Assembly (NCBI RefSeq): GCF_030362855.1
Contig: NZ_JAUCBP010000007.1
Coordinates: 620,675 to 684,674 of the forward strand
Origin: Neoalteromonas arenosi
Lineage (GTDB): Bacteria; Pseudomonadota; Gammaproteobacteria; Enterobacterales; Alteromonadaceae
Reading direction: 5' to 3'
Length of the DNA: 64,000 nt
Made by a program: the position numbers and the translations under genes. Positions within the stretch are counted from its first letter, which is position 1, and the number at the start of each line of letters is the position of its first letter. The notes under the pieces were generated by a model. That model made no database searches. It was not told the origin of the DNA and worked only from the letters and a program-made list of their open reading frames with translations. Of this stretch, positions 28,646 to 38,862 are shown in pieces.

Positions 28646-29740
28646 ATGCTAGGTGTAATAGACCGCTGGTATAAGAAAAAGTTTTCGGATCCAGACGCTT
28701 TAATGTTGCTAGTGCTGATTCTTTTTAGCAGCGTTGTTTTGTTGGTTTGGGGCAATATGTTAATGCCTGTCATTGTCGCAGCCGTTATTGCATATTTGCT
28801 AGATTGGCTCGTAACCCAAGCTGAGCGCAGAGGTATTAGACGCACCTTAGCGACATCGGTTGTCCTGTTGCTGTTTTTTGTCTTGAGTATTTTAACCTTG
28901 GTCGGATTAGTACCCGTTATTTCAAAACAGGGAGCGAATCTAGTTCGTGAGATCCCAGCGATTTGGCAGCAAGCGCAAGCATGGTTAATGACCTTGCCTG
29001 AGAAGTATCCGACCTATGTACAATACGACGTAGTCGAACGCACTATGGCTGGAATTAACGAGCGTGTTGTTGGTATAGGTGAGGAGTTAATATCGCTATC
29101 CTTTACATCAATTGGAAACGTCGCAGCATTACTGATTTACCTAATCCTCGTGCCACTTATGATTTTCTTTATGCTCAAAGATAAGGAGCAGCTGTTAATT
29201 GGCCTATCGAAGTTTTTACCCAAAGAGCGTCGATTGATTAATAAAGTAGGGCGCGAAATGAATGTGCAAATTGCCAACTATATTCGCGGTAAAGTGATTG
29301 AAATCATCATCGTCGGAACAGTTTCAGTCGTGACCTTTCTCATTTTAGATTTGCGCTATGCGGTGCTGCTTGGGGTGTTGGTTGGTCTTTCCGTCCTGAT
29401 CCCCTATATCGGTGCCGCTGTGGTCACTATCCCGGTTGCCGTAGTGGCATTATTTCAATTTGGTGTAACTACTCCATTTTGGACTGTAATGGTTGCATAC
29501 GGGATAATTCAGGCGCTTGACGGTAATTTGTTGGTGCCAATATTGTTTAGTGAGGCTGTCAGCTTACATCCGCTGTCAATTATCATTGCGGTCTTGTTTT
29601 TTGGTGGCTTGTGGGGTTTTTGGGGGGTATTTTTTGCTATTCCATTGGCTACCCTAGTTAAGGCGGTGATAAGTGCGTGGTCGACACCAATAGAGTCTTC
29701 GCCTGAGCCATCACCGGTAACAGAGCAAACACAAGCATAA
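28646..29740 (+). CDS. perM: AI-2E family transporter PerM
   Basis: A 364-residue inner-membrane protein with eight or so membrane segments. Family signs include PVIVAAVIAYLLDW near residue 40, LIPYIGAAVVTIPVA and the C-terminal FGGLWGFWGVFFAIPLATL block. E. coli PerM has no firmly known substrate; homologues include AI-2 exporters and Na+/H+ antiporters. It is divergent from bepA, and a terminator lies immediately after its stop. Confidence 0.92.
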   Translation: MLGVIDRWYKKKFSDPDALMLLVLILFSSVVLLVWGNMLMPVIVAAVIAYLLDWLVTQAERRGIRRTLATSVVLLLFFVLSILTLVGLVPVISKQGANLVREIPAIWQQAQAWLMTLPEKYPTYVQYDVVERTMAGINERVVGIGEELISLSFTSIGNVAALLIYLILVPLMIFFMLKDKEQLLIGLSKFLPKERRLINKVGREMNVQIANYIRGKVIEIIIVGTVSVVTFLILDLRYAVLLGVLVGLSVLIPYIGAAVVTIPVAVVALFQFGVTTPFWTVMVAYGIIQALDGNLLVPILFSEAVSLHPLSIIIAVLFFGGLWGFWGVFFAIPLATLVKAVISAWSTPIESSPEPSPVTEQTQA

Positions 29741-29765
29741 AAAAAGCCGCATAAGCGGCTTTTTT
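29741..29765. terminator. Bidirectional terminator between perM and bcp
   Basis: AGCCGC (29745-29750), loop ATAA, GCGGCT (29755-29760), flanked by A's on the left and T's on the right. It is placed between the stops of convergent perM and bcp and can serve both. Confidence 0.9.
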
Positions 29766-29769
29766 GTGT

Positions 29770-30234
29770 TTATTGATTTAGATAATCCAAGACCACTTGG
29801 TGGTGGTCTTTAGTCTTAAACTTATCAAATACGTGTTCGACGACGCCATTCTCGTCAATTAAGAAACTCAGGCGATGGATACCATCGTAAATTTTACCCA
29901 TGAATTTTTTTTCGCCCCAGACACCAAACTGGTCAGCCACAGCGTGATCTTCATCGCTGAGTAACGTGAAGTTCAAATCGTGCTTTTCGGTAAACTTAGT
30001 CAAACGGCCAACCGCGTCTATACTAATCCCCACTACCGCTACACCTTGTGCTTTTAACTGCTGATTAATATCGCGAAGTCCTTGCGCTTGGACGGTACAA
30101 CCGGGAGTCATGGCCTTGGGGTAAAAATAGACCAAGACTTTTTGTCCTTGGTAGTCGGCGAGTTTGACAGTTTCGTTGTTTTGATTGAGTAATTCAAACT
30201 GAGGCGCTTTGTCGCCTTTTTTAAGTGTGTTCAT
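29770..30234 (-). CDS. bcp: Thiol peroxidase Bcp, 1-Cys form
   Basis: A 154-residue peroxiredoxin of the BCP/PrxQ class that reduces peroxides in the cytoplasm. The peroxidatic Cys46 is in KAMTPGCTVQAQGLRD. In E. coli Bcp the residue five places later is Cys; here it is Gln51, and no other Cys occurs in the protein, so it must work as a one-Cys enzyme with an external thiol. GVWGEKKFMGKIYDGIHR is conserved. It follows gcvR by one base and is in the E. coli order. Confidence 0.95.
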   Translation of the reverse strand: MNTLKKGDKAPQFELLNQNNETVKLADYQGQKVLVYFYPKAMTPGCTVQAQGLRDINQQLKAQGVAVVGISIDAVGRLTKFTEKHDLNFTLLSDEDHAVADQFGVWGEKKFMGKIYDGIHRLSFLIDENGVVEHVFDKFKTKDHHQVVLDYLNQ

Positions 30235-30235
30235 G

Positions 30236-30775
30236 TTATTCCTGTATTTGTTTATCTACCATTTTTCCGGTAAGGCCTAGCTCATTGAGCATATGCATGA
30301 CCTCTTGTTCTATTAGTTCTACTTGTAGCTGTTGTGGTGCGCTAAGCATCATTTTACAGCGCATCATGTTAGCGCCGGTCTGCTTGTCTACGAATGTCTG
30401 TTGACGCAATGCGGTGACACTGATTTCGAACTTAGTAAATAGGGAAGTCACCGACTTGACAATGCCAACCGAATCCACACCACTAAACTCGAGCGACAAC
30501 AAGTGCTCTAAGTTTTGTTTACAGTGCTCGCTGGTACGTTTTAAGATCGACAGCAGATCATGTTCTAGACATAACCGTGGTAGCTTGATTTCCGCCTTTG
30601 TAATCGCTGACTGATTACCTTCAATAATCATGGTCAGAGAAAATTCTTTACCAAAAATGGCTTGGCGACTGTCGAGGATATTGCATCCAGTCTCCGCAAC
30701 ACATTGTGCAAGCGCACTTAGAATGCCTGGACGATTCTGGCCAAGTACCGTCACAATCAATTGTATTTTGTTCAA
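30236..30775 (-). CDS. gcvR: Glycine cleavage system transcriptional repressor GcvR
   Basis: A 179-residue protein with two ACT domains: VTVLGQNRPGILSALAQCVAETGCNI at the start (core GQNRPGILSAL) and a second centred on VGIVKSVTSLFTKFEISV. In E. coli GcvR binds glycine and controls GcvA at the gcv operon. No DNA-binding domain is seen, as expected. It is divergent from dapA and is followed by bcp, the conserved arrangement. Confidence 0.92.
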   Translation of the reverse strand: MNKIQLIVTVLGQNRPGILSALAQCVAETGCNILDSRQAIFGKEFSLTMIIEGNQSAITKAEIKLPRLCLEHDLLSILKRTSEHCKQNLEHLLSLEFSGVDSVGIVKSVTSLFTKFEISVTALRQQTFVDKQTGANMMRCKMMLSAPQQLQVELIEQEVMHMLNELGLTGKMVDKQIQE

Positions 30776-30928
30776 AATCGTGTTTCCTCGCTATTTCAAG
30801 GGCGCTATTTTGCGAATAAATCAGGTCGAGTGCAATACGCACTTAAATTTGTTGTAAAACACGCATAGATCGCTTGTTTTTACTGGGTAGCATCATTAAC
30901 ATGTGCGCTCGCAATAAAAGGGGAAAAT

Positions 30929-31810
30929 ATGTTCACTGGAAGTTGGGTCGCATTGGTAACACCAATGAATGACGATGGGCAGGTTGATTACGTCGCGCTA
31001 CAACAATTAGTTGAATTACACATCGCCGCAGGTACTGACGGAATCGTTTCAGTTGGTACTACGGGCGAATCAGCCACACTGCCATTTGATGAACATATTA
31101 ACGTAGTTAAACGCACGGTTGCTTTTGCTAATGGTTGCATTCCAGTAATGGCTGGAAGTGGTGCTAATGCAACGGCAGAGGCGATTTTTTTATCTCGGCA
31201 GTTAGAAAGCACCGGTGTAGTAGGCTTTTTATCCGTCGTACCGTATTACAACAAGCCACAACAGCGCGGCATGATTGAGCACTTTACTGCAATTGCAAAT
31301 GCGACATCGTTGCCAACCATGCTCTACAACGTCCCAGGGCGCACAAGTGTTGATATGTTGCCAGAAACCGTAGCCGAGTTAGCCAAGCATGAAAAGATTA
31401 TCGGTCTTAAAGACGCTACAGGTGATATACAGCGCTTACTTGACACGTTGCCATTAGTCCCTGATGACTTCGTGATCTTAAGTGGTGATGACGATACCAG
31501 TTTAGAGTTTTTAACCAATGGCGGTCACGGTGTGATATCCGTTACAGCTAATATAGTACCCAAAGAAATGGCACAGTTATGCCGCGAAGCAGCAGAGGGA
31601 AATATTGTCGACGCAACGGCGATAAATGATAGAATTAAACAGTTACACACTGATTTGTTCCTTGAACCAAACCCTGTGATGCCGAAGTGGGCACTGTATA
31701 AAATGGGTAAGATCCCAACGCCTGTTTTACGTTTACCGATGGTTCAACCGGAACTTGTTAGCCAAAAACAAATCGAAGCTACTTTAGCTGCATTAGAGTT
31801 AGTCAATTAA
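30929..31810 (+). CDS. dapA: 4-hydroxy-tetrahydrodipicolinate synthase
   Basis: A 293-residue DapA that condenses pyruvate with aspartate semialdehyde in lysine and diaminopimelate synthesis. The pyruvate-binding Lys is in IIGLKDATGD, the active-site Tyr in TMLYNVPGRTS, and VGTTGESATL is the N-terminal signature. AAGGGGAAAAT precedes the ATG. Followed by bamC after 7 bases, as in E. coli (dapA-bamC-purC). Confidence 0.97.
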   Translation: MFTGSWVALVTPMNDDGQVDYVALQQLVELHIAAGTDGIVSVGTTGESATLPFDEHINVVKRTVAFANGCIPVMAGSGANATAEAIFLSRQLESTGVVGFLSVVPYYNKPQQRGMIEHFTAIANATSLPTMLYNVPGRTSVDMLPETVAELAKHEKIIGLKDATGDIQRLLDTLPLVPDDFVILSGDDDTSLEFLTNGGHGVISVTANIVPKEMAQLCREAAEGNIVDATAINDRIKQLHTDLFLEPNPVMPKWALYKMGKIPTPVLRLPMVQPELVSQKQIEATLAALELVN

Positions 31811-31817
31811 GGTGTTC

Positions 31818-32939
31818 ATGAAAACAATAGCAATGGCCGCTAAGAGCCTCACCGTCGCCGCCGTTTCAGTTGGTTTGCTCGCTGCATGTGCGAGTAAAGA
31901 AGAGCGAGAATTAGCCTCAGGCGGTTTTAAATATACTGAAGCAACCGTCGGACAAACGGTTAAAATACCTGCCGATGTCGATACGCCCAATTTTTCTAAA
32001 AAGTACGAGTTACCCACATTGGGCGAGAGTGCACCGCGAGATCTTGTTGGACGCAATCTACCTGTCGTTTCGCCCTCATTGGTGTTACCTGTCGTTACCG
32101 GTTCACATATTACCGAAGGTACGAAAACGGCGACCGTATGGTTTGATAAAGTCGATGATTCACAACCCTTAGACCAAGCGATATGGAATTCGTTGTTGGC
32201 GTTTTTAGAAGCCCAAGGTATTGGTGTAGACAGTTTTGACCCAGAAACCAACCGTCTAGTGACTGATTGGATGATAATATCTTCAGAAGAAGAGTCGAGC
32301 TGGTACGATTGGACCAGCACGGAAAGCCAAACTGGACGTCGTTTTGAATTCACGCTAGACATGAAATCCCACGGCCGCAGTGCCGCACTAAATGCCGAGT
32401 TGGTTGATTACCTAGCCTCGCAGGGTGATACCGCAACAGATTCGCTGAGTCTGCTCGAAGAGCGTCAAGAGGAAGTGGGGATCTTAAATCAAGTGATCAG
32501 TCATTATGATTATGAAATTCGCTTGGCAACGTCTCGTAAGATCCAACAAATACGCCAAGGTTTAGACATGGAAATGGGCTTTGACGCGGACGGCAATCCC
32601 GCATTTATGATTGATTCACAATACGATATCGCTTGGCCTCGTGTTCAATTAGTGCTGCGTAAATTAGGTTTTGACGTCAAAGACTTAGATAAGTCCAATG
32701 GCTTGTTGTTCGTGACCTTCGCAGGTGAAGACAGAAGTTGGTGGGAAGGTTGGTTTTCGAGTGAAAACGATATGGGTCTTGATGAAGACGATTACCGTTT
32801 GCAAATGAAAAAGGCTGGGGCACGTACATCCCTGACATTTATGAACGAAGAAAGTGTGCCATTTGAAGCCAATCAGGTGTCCGCTATTTTCCCTCGCTTC
32901 TCTGAAGTGATGAGCGACAACGATTTAGATATTCAATAG
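31818..32939 (+). CDS. bamC: Outer membrane protein assembly factor BamC
   Basis: A 373-residue lipoprotein subunit of the BAM complex. The lipobox is LAAC (Cys24), followed by a polar N-terminal segment and two helix-grip domains (about 100-210 and 240-370). ATG 31818 is preferred over GTG 31812 because AAGG lies 5 bases upstream and it gives a clean signal peptide. Tightly placed between dapA and purC. It is longer than the E. coli protein (344 residues). Confidence 0.92.
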   Translation: MKTIAMAAKSLTVAAVSVGLLAACASKEERELASGGFKYTEATVGQTVKIPADVDTPNFSKKYELPTLGESAPRDLVGRNLPVVSPSLVLPVVTGSHITEGTKTATVWFDKVDDSQPLDQAIWNSLLAFLEAQGIGVDSFDPETNRLVTDWMIISSEEESSWYDWTSTESQTGRRFEFTLDMKSHGRSAALNAELVDYLASQGDTATDSLSLLEERQEEVGILNQVISHYDYEIRLATSRKIQQIRQGLDMEMGFDADGNPAFMIDSQYDIAWPRVQLVLRKLGFDVKDLDKSNGLLFVTFAGEDRSWWEGWFSSENDMGLDEDDYRLQMKKAGARTSLTFMNEESVPFEANQVSAIFPRFSEVMSDNDLDIQ

Positions 32940-32953
32940 TAGAGAGAAATTGC

Positions 32954-33664
32954 ATGCAAAAGCGCGACGAACTGTATCGTGGAAAGGCAAAAACAGTATT
33001 TTATACTGATAATGCTAATCAGTTAATTTTGGAGTTTCGTAACGATACTTCTGCGTTTGATGGCGAGAAGGTTGAACAGTTGGATCGCAAAGGCGAGATA
33101 AACAACAAGTTCAATCATTTTATCATGCAAAAATTGGAAGCCGCTGGCGTTGAGACTCAGTTGATTGAGCGACTAAGTGATACTGAATCGCTGGTCAAAA
33201 AACTCGACATGATCCCGATAGAATGTGTGGTGAGGAATTTTGCCGCTGGTTCTATGTGTCGCCGCTTGGGCATCGAGGAAGGTAAAGAATTATCACCGCC
33301 AACATTTGAGTTCTTCTTAAAGAACGATGCGCTACACGACCCAATGGTTAATGAGTCACACATCATTTCGTTTAACTGGGCGACTCAGGAGCAAATCGAC
33401 ACAATGAAGGCTTTGACTTTCAAAGTAAATGAGGTCCTCAGCCAATTGTTTAGCGATGGCGGTATGTTATTGGTCGACTTTAAGTTGGAATTTGGTGTTT
33501 ATGAAGGTCGCATTGTATTGGGCGATGAGTTTTCACCAGATGGTTGTCGCTTGTGGGACAAGGAGACTCGCAAGAAGATGGATAAAGACCGTTTCCGCCA
33601 AGGGCTTGGCAGTGTTGTAGAAACCTACATTGAAGTTGCTGAGCGGCTAGGCGTTGCTTTATAA
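32954..33664 (+). CDS. purC: Phosphoribosylaminoimidazole-succinocarboxamide synthase
   Basis: A 236-residue SAICAR synthetase joining aspartate to CAIR with ATP in purine synthesis. It begins [17 protein letters not shown] (ATP-binding strand) and has [11 protein letters not shown] and [10 protein letters not shown], conserved blocks. The length equals that of E. coli PurC. Last gene of the dapA-bamC-purC run and followed by a bidirectional terminator. Confidence 0.96.
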   Translation: MQKRDELYRGKAKTVFYTDNANQLILEFRNDTSAFDGEKVEQLDRKGEINNKFNHFIMQKLEAAGVETQLIERLSDTESLVKKLDMIPIECVVRNFAAGSMCRRLGIEEGKELSPPTFEFFLKNDALHDPMVNESHIISFNWATQEQIDTMKALTFKVNEVLSQLFSDGGMLLVDFKLEFGVYEGRIVLGDEFSPDGCRLWDKETRKKMDKDRFRQGLGSVVETYIEVAERLGVAL

Positions 33665-33680
33665 AAACACAGAGTGAAAT

Positions 33681-33708
33681 AAAAAGCCCGGTTTAATCCG
33701 GGCTTTTT
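33681..33708. terminator. Bidirectional terminator between purC and yfaE
   Basis: GCCCGG (33686-33691), loop TTTAAT, CCGGGC (33698-33703), flanked by five A's and five T's. It serves purC (+) and the nrdA-nrdB-yfaE operon (-); it overlaps the last bases of yfaE. Confidence 0.92.
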
Positions 33709-33994
33709 ATTTGGGAATTTCGATCTTGATATTGCTGCTTGGGCGTGAGCAGCACGGCAAAATTTCGTCATCGTCGATAAAAGCGAGAGGGTCAGTAAAG
33801 TAATCCACACTCCCTTCAATAATTTTACAGCGACAAGCACCGCAGAAACCATCGCGACAATGGTATTGAACTTCTACTTGGGCAATTTCTAAGGCCTCTA
33901 GAATAGAGGCCTTAGCAGAAGGTCGAAGCGTCAGGGGTTCGCCATCGTTAGCGTCAGTGACAACAATTAAATGGTCTGAAACATCTGCGTCCAA
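33707..33994 (-). CDS. yfaE: 2Fe-2S ferredoxin YfaE
   Basis: A 95-residue plant-type ferredoxin that maintains the diferric-tyrosyl radical cofactor of class Ia ribonucleotide reductase. Cluster ligands are visible as CRDGFCGACRC, with a later Cys in LPCCSRP. It follows nrdB by 9 bases, the usual operon position. It is slightly longer than E. coli YfaE (84 residues); the first ~10 residues are less conserved. Confidence 0.93.
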   Translation of the reverse strand: MDADVSDHLIVVTDANDGEPLTLRPSAKASILEALEIAQVEVQYHCRDGFCGACRCKIIEGSVDYFTDPLAFIDDDEILPCCSRPSSNIKIEIPK

Positions 33995-34003
33995 AATGGG
34001 ATC

Positions 34004-35134
34004 TTACAGTTCGAAATCTTCGAAGTCGTTGGCACTAACTTCTGAATCGATCTGACCGACCAAGTAAGAACTGATTTCTGACTCTTGTGGTGCAACTTGC
34101 ACATTGTCAGAGTTTAAGTAGTTGTTCATCCATGGCAGAGGGTTACTCTTGACGTCGAAAGGCTGACCAAGGCCAATCGCTGCCATGCGATGGTTCGCGA
34201 TATACTCAACATACTGGCATAGAATTTCTTTGTTCAAACCGATCATTGAGCCGCTTTGGAATAGGTATTCGGCCCATTCTTTCTCTTGCTCAACAGCCTT
34301 CATGAAGATTGCGCGAGCTTCGTCTTCAAGCTCAGCGGCAATCTCTGCCATTTCAGGGTCATCTTTACCCTTAGCCCAAAGATTCAGGATATGCTGAGTG
34401 GATGTAAGATGTAAATTCTCATCACGCGCAATTAGACGGATAATCTTTGAATTACCCTCCATTAATTCGCGCTCAGCAAAGGCAAACGTACAGGCAAAAG
34501 ATACGTAGAATCGAATTGCTTCTAGTGCATTTACTGAGTTTATGCACAAATAGAGCTTCTTCTTCAACTCACGCATGGTAACGAGATGTGTTTCCCCATT
34601 GATCGTGTGCGTACCTTCACCAAGAGTTTGCCATAACTGCGTGTAGAAAATTAGATCGTCATAGTATTGGCTGATATCAGTTGCACGTTTCTTGATTTCT
34701 TCGTTAACTACGATGTCATCAAATACGTCACTTGGGTCAGAAAATAAGTTGCGCAAAATATGCGTGTAGGAGCGTGAGTGTATGGTCTCAAAGAACGACC
34801 ATGTCTCGATCCACGTTTCTAACTCTGGAATAGACACAATAGGTAGTAGCGCAATATTCGGACTCCGGCCCTGAACAGAGTCAAGCAGAGTTTGGTACTT
34901 GAGGTTTGAAATAAAGATATGTTGCTCAGCAGCACTTAGCTTTTGAAAATCAACGCGATCTTTACTTACATCGACTTCCTCTGGGCGCCAAAAAAAGCTG
35001 ATTTGTTTTTCGATTAGCTTTTCGAAAATCTGGTGCTTTTGTTGATCGTAGCGCGCAACGTTAACCGGATTACCCATAAACATGGGCTCAGTCATTGTAT
35101 CGGTAACTTGTTGATTAAAAGTTGTATATTTCAT
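34004..35134 (-). CDS. nrdB: Ribonucleoside-diphosphate reductase class Ia, beta subunit
   Basis: A 376-residue NrdB that carries the diiron-tyrosyl radical cofactor for deoxyribonucleotide synthesis. It matches E. coli NrdB closely from YTTFNQQ through [27 protein letters not shown] and [11 protein letters not shown]; iron ligands lie in these helices. The C-terminal tail [13 protein letters not shown] is the part that docks on NrdA. Second gene of nrdA-nrdB-yfaE. Confidence 0.97.
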   Translation of the reverse strand: MKYTTFNQQVTDTMTEPMFMGNPVNVARYDQQKHQIFEKLIEKQISFFWRPEEVDVSKDRVDFQKLSAAEQHIFISNLKYQTLLDSVQGRSPNIALLPIVSIPELETWIETWSFFETIHSRSYTHILRNLFSDPSDVFDDIVVNEEIKKRATDISQYYDDLIFYTQLWQTLGEGTHTINGETHLVTMRELKKKLYLCINSVNALEAIRFYVSFACTFAFAERELMEGNSKIIRLIARDENLHLTSTQHILNLWAKGKDDPEMAEIAAELEDEARAIFMKAVEQEKEWAEYLFQSGSMIGLNKEILCQYVEYIANHRMAAIGLGQPFDVKSNPLPWMNNYLNSDNVQVAPQESEISSYLVGQIDSEVSANDFEDFEL

Positions 35135-35192
35135 GTAAACCTTTCTCTTCGATTATGCTTTTGCGTTCTGTCTGTTGTTACACGGCTGGCGC

Positions 35193-37517
35193 TTAAATCT
35201 TACAAGCGCCGCCAGCACAATCGTCGTCTTCCGCCATGACAACTTCTGTTGCTTGTGATGTTTTGGCTTCATCCTTAGCCACATCACTGTTACTCGAGTC
35301 GGCTGCACCGTCACGAGTGTTGTGGTAATACAAGGTTTTAACCCCTAGTTTGTAGGTTGTTAGAAGATCTTTAAGCAACAATTTCATTGGTACTTTGCCA
35401 CCTTCATACTTGCTAGGGTCATAGCTGGTATTCGCAGAGATCGTTTGATCGATAAACTTCTGCATGATGCCAACTAGTTGTAAGTATCCGTCATTAGATG
35501 GAATGTCCCACAGTAACTCGTATTGATCTTTCAGGCGCTCATACTCAGGTACAACTTGCTTGAGTACGCCGTCTTTACTCGACTTAATACTGATGTGACC
35601 GCGCGGTGGTTCAATCCCATTGGTCGCATTTGAAATCTGTGAAGAGGTCTCTGACGGCATTAATGCTGACAGGGTACTGTTGCGTAGACCATACTTAACA
35701 ATATCCTCGCGCAAGGCGTCCCAATCATAGTGCAGTGGCTCGTCACAAATAGCGTCAAGTTCTTTGCGGTAGGTATCAACAGGCATTAAACCCTGTGAAT
35801 ACGTGGTTTCGTTAAACTTGGGACAGGCACCTTTCTCTTTGGCTAAGTTATTGGAGGCCTTGAGTAAGTAATACTGCATGGCTTCGAACGTTCTGTGTAC
35901 TAAGCCGTTAGCACTGTGGTCGCTGTATTTAACACCATTTTTCGCTAGGTAATAAGCAAAGTTAATCACACCAATACCCAAGGTACGACGGCCTTCTGTT
36001 GCATTTAGTGCAGCCGGTACTGGATAGTCTTGGTAGTCGAGTAGACAATCTAATGCGCGTACAGCAAGGTCTGACAGTTCTTCAAACTCATCCAGGCTCT
36101 CAATTGCACCTAAGTTAAATGCGGATAGGGTGCACAGTGCAATTTCACCATTTTCGTCATTTACATGCTCAAGTGGCTTAGTCGGCAAGGCGATTTCTAG
36201 ACACAGGTTGCTTTGACGCACAGGCGCCAATTTCGGATTAAACGGACTGTGTGTATTACAGTGATCTACGTTCTGCAAGTAGATTCGGCCAGTACTTGCA
36301 CGCTCTTGCATAAACAAACTAAACAGCTCCATCGCTTTAATTTGTTTCTTGCGAATACTTGGATCGTTTTCGTATTTCACGTACAGCTGTTCAAATTCAT
36401 CCTGATCAGCAAAGAAGGCGTCATAGAGTCCAGGTACATCTGATGGGCTGAATAACGTAATGTGCTGATCTTTGATCATACGCTGATACATCAGTTTGTT
36501 GAACTGTACGCCGTAGTCCAAGTGACGGACTCGGTTTTCTTCAACCCCACGGTTGTTTTTAAGTACCAATAGAGACTCAACTTCCAAGTGCCACAAAGGG
36601 TAGAAGAGGGTAGCTGCGCCACCGCGAACACCACCTTGCGAACAGCTCTTAACTGCTGTCTGGAAATACTTATAGAAGGGTAAACAACCGGTGTGGAAGG
36701 CTTCACCACCGCGAATGGGGCTTCCCAACGCACGAATGCGTCCAGCGTTAATGCCGATACCTGCACGCTGACTGACGTATTTAACAATCGCGCTGGCAGT
36801 GGCGTTAATTGAATCTAAGCTGTCACCGGTTTCGATCAAAACACAGCTACTGAACTGACGCGTAGGTGTACGTACGCCCGACATGATGGGGGTTGGTAAT
36901 GAAATCTTAAATTGCGATGCCGCATCATAAAAGCGTTTGACGTAATCGAGGCGCGAGTCTTTTGGATAATTGGCAAATAAGCAAGCCGCAACAAGAATAT
37001 AAAGGAACTGCGCTGATTCGTAAATTTCGCCGGTTACACGGTTTTGGACGAGGTATTTACCTTCTAATTGCTTCACGGCAGCGTAGCTAAAGTGCATGTC
37101 ACGCCAGTGATCGATGTAGTCATCAAGTTCGTCAAGCTCAGCTTTGCTGTAATCTTCTAAAATATGCGCGTCGTACTTACCCGCATCAACCATTTTTTGT
37201 ACGTGTTCGTAAAGCTTGGGCGGCTCAAATTGCCCATAGGCCTTTTTACGCAAATGAAATATAGCTAAGCGTGCAGCTAAGTATTGATAATCAGGCGCAT
37301 CGGTAGAGATTAAATCGGCGGCTGACTTGATGATCGTTTCGTGAATAACCTCTGTGCTTATACCTTCGTAGAATTGGATATGAGCTTTAATTTCTACTTG
37401 AGAAACCGAGACGTTGTTTAAGTCTTTGGCAGCCCAAGTGATGACTTTATGAATTTTATCGAGATCAATAGCTTCTTTTTCACCATTGCGTTTAGTGACA
37501 TAGAGATTGTTATTCAT
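35193..37517 (-). CDS. nrdA: Ribonucleoside-diphosphate reductase class Ia, alpha subunit
   Basis: A 774-residue catalytic subunit. An N-terminal ATP-cone (YVTKRNGEKEAIDLDKIHKV) gives dATP feedback control. The reaction core includes the active-site Cys region (FSSCVLIETGDS), the CNTHSPFNP/NLCLEI block and the C-terminal redox pair in DDCAGGACKI. Its neighbour nrdB is 58 bases downstream. A 366-base region upstream (37518-37883) contains two candidate pairs of NrdR boxes and no other gene, suggesting NrdR control of the operon. Confidence 0.97.
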   Translation of the reverse strand: MNNNLYVTKRNGEKEAIDLDKIHKVITWAAKDLNNVSVSQVEIKAHIQFYEGISTEVIHETIIKSAADLISTDAPDYQYLAARLAIFHLRKKAYGQFEPPKLYEHVQKMVDAGKYDAHILEDYSKAELDELDDYIDHWRDMHFSYAAVKQLEGKYLVQNRVTGEIYESAQFLYILVAACLFANYPKDSRLDYVKRFYDAASQFKISLPTPIMSGVRTPTRQFSSCVLIETGDSLDSINATASAIVKYVSQRAGIGINAGRIRALGSPIRGGEAFHTGCLPFYKYFQTAVKSCSQGGVRGGAATLFYPLWHLEVESLLVLKNNRGVEENRVRHLDYGVQFNKLMYQRMIKDQHITLFSPSDVPGLYDAFFADQDEFEQLYVKYENDPSIRKKQIKAMELFSLFMQERASTGRIYLQNVDHCNTHSPFNPKLAPVRQSNLCLEIALPTKPLEHVNDENGEIALCTLSAFNLGAIESLDEFEELSDLAVRALDCLLDYQDYPVPAALNATEGRRTLGIGVINFAYYLAKNGVKYSDHSANGLVHRTFEAMQYYLLKASNNLAKEKGACPKFNETTYSQGLMPVDTYRKELDAICDEPLHYDWDALREDIVKYGLRNSTLSALMPSETSSQISNATNGIEPPRGHISIKSSKDGVLKQVVPEYERLKDQYELLWDIPSNDGYLQLVGIMQKFIDQTISANTSYDPSKYEGGKVPMKLLLKDLLTTYKLGVKTLYYHNTRDGAADSSNSDVAKDEAKTSQATEVVMAEDDDCAGGACKI

Positions 37518-37647
37518 TGTGTATTAGCCATTCGTTGTATTATTAGCGCACGACACAGGGGAACGCAGGTTCCGCGTGAAGCAAATTCTGTTCTTATTCA
37601 TTTTTATCCGCTGCTGCTTTTTTATACGTTATTCGCGAGCAACTGAA

Positions 37648-37695
37648 ACACAAGATAGTGCGCTTTTGGGATGAAAGCAACCCAATATATAGGTA
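37648..37695. promoter_or_regulatory. Candidate NrdR box pair A upstream of nrdA
   Basis: Two 16-base NrdR-like boxes, ACACAAGATAGTGCGC (37648-37663) and ACCCAATATATAGGTA (37680-37695), are 32 bases apart, start to start, about three helical turns. They lie 131-178 bases upstream of the nrdA start. The match to the consensus aCaCwAtATaTwGtgt is my reading by eye. Confidence 0.6.
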
Positions 37696-37836
37696 TTTCT
37701 GGGAGAAAATATTGGCATCATTTTTTAGTTAGTGGTGACTCACAGCAAACCTGCCTAGTGATTGGTTTTTTATGAATTTCAAACCTTTTTTGGGGCCACA
37801 AACAATTTAATTATAAATATTTCAGTTTGCTTAAAA

Positions 37837-37884
37837 AATCGATATATGGGGCTTTGCACTAATTTGGGGCACTATATATGGTGT
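37837..37884. promoter_or_regulatory. Candidate NrdR box pair B upstream of nrdA
   Basis: A weak box, AATCGATATATGGGGC (37837-37852), and a strong one, GCACTATATATGGTGT (37869-37884), are also 32 bases apart. The strong box ends on the last base of the ubiG stop codon. The pair is 320-367 bases upstream of the nrdA start. Confidence 0.6.
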
Positions 37885-38591
37885 TATTCCTGTTTTTGGC
37901 AATACAAGATATAGTTGACGTCGAGGTTCTTATTCGACAAGTAGTATTGCTGCGTAAAAGGGTCCATGTGTAACCCTGTGGAAGCGCGGCAAAATAGGGG
38001 AGTATCGTCAACGATCTTCAATAGCTCACTAGGCTTAATAAACTTATTGTGATCGTGTGTCCCCTTTGGTACCCAATTAAGTACGTATTCAGCGCCAATG
38101 ATAGCCATCAAATACGACTTAATATTGCGATTTAAGGTACTAAAAAACACATGGCCACCTGGCTTGACCATCGCAGCGCATGCTTTTACAACCGATGCCG
38201 GATCAGGCACGTGTTCGAGCATTTCTAAACAAGTGACCACGTCAAACTGGGCCTGATTATTAGCGGCAAACTCCTCAGCGGTAGAAAGTTGATAACTAAC
38301 TTTATGTCCACTTTCCAAGCCGTGTAATTTGGCAACTTCGAGGGCTTGCTCAGACATATCGATACCAGTAACTTTGGCACCCATCTGTGCCATTGACTCT
38401 GACAAAATACCGCCACCACAACCGACATCGCACACTGATAAATCAAACAAACCATTGGTTTGCTGAGCGATCCAATTCACGCGCAATGGATTAATATCGT
38501 GCAAAGGCTTAAATTCGCCGTTGCGATCCCACCAACGAGATGCTACTTCAGAAAACTTGGCTATTTCGTTTTGATCGACATTTGTGCTCAT
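37884..38591 (-). CDS. ubiG: Ubiquinone biosynthesis O-methyltransferase UbiG
   Basis: A 235-residue SAM-dependent methyltransferase that performs both O-methylations of ubiquinone synthesis. The SAM site is [20 protein letters not shown] (start DVGCGGG), and [19 protein letters not shown] at the N-terminus and [12 protein letters not shown] near the C-terminus are UbiG-specific. Upstream of nrdA on the same strand and divergent from gyrA, the E. coli arrangement. Confidence 0.96.
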   Translation of the reverse strand: MSTNVDQNEIAKFSEVASRWWDRNGEFKPLHDINPLRVNWIAQQTNGLFDLSVCDVGCGGGILSESMAQMGAKVTGIDMSEQALEVAKLHGLESGHKVSYQLSTAEEFAANNQAQFDVVTCLEMLEHVPDPASVVKACAAMVKPGGHVFFSTLNRNIKSYLMAIIGAEYVLNWVPKGTHDHNKFIKPSELLKIVDDTPLFCRASTGLHMDPFTQQYYLSNKNLDVNYILYCQKQE

Positions 38592-38862
38592 TTTTTGTGC
38601 TCTTTGGACGCCCCAGATCGCGCTAACCTTAACGATTCACCATTGATGCGTAAAGAGATTCATAAAAGTTTATTCTGAAGTGCATCAAAGGCTACAGTTT
38701 GTAGTTTTGTAGTGTTACACTCGAATGCTTGGAGTATTACCCAAAAGTGTGTCATTCGCAGCCCATTATCGGGCCTATTATTCCAGCGATTAGTATTCAT
38801 AATATGCTACCGCCCCGGCGCTGTAATGACCCAATAAAACCTATAAAGGGAACCGCCAGTTT

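Noticed and set aside
38592-38862. Firm gyrA promoter
   Set aside because: AT-rich -10-like elements are present but no matching -35 at a normal distance could be settled by eye.
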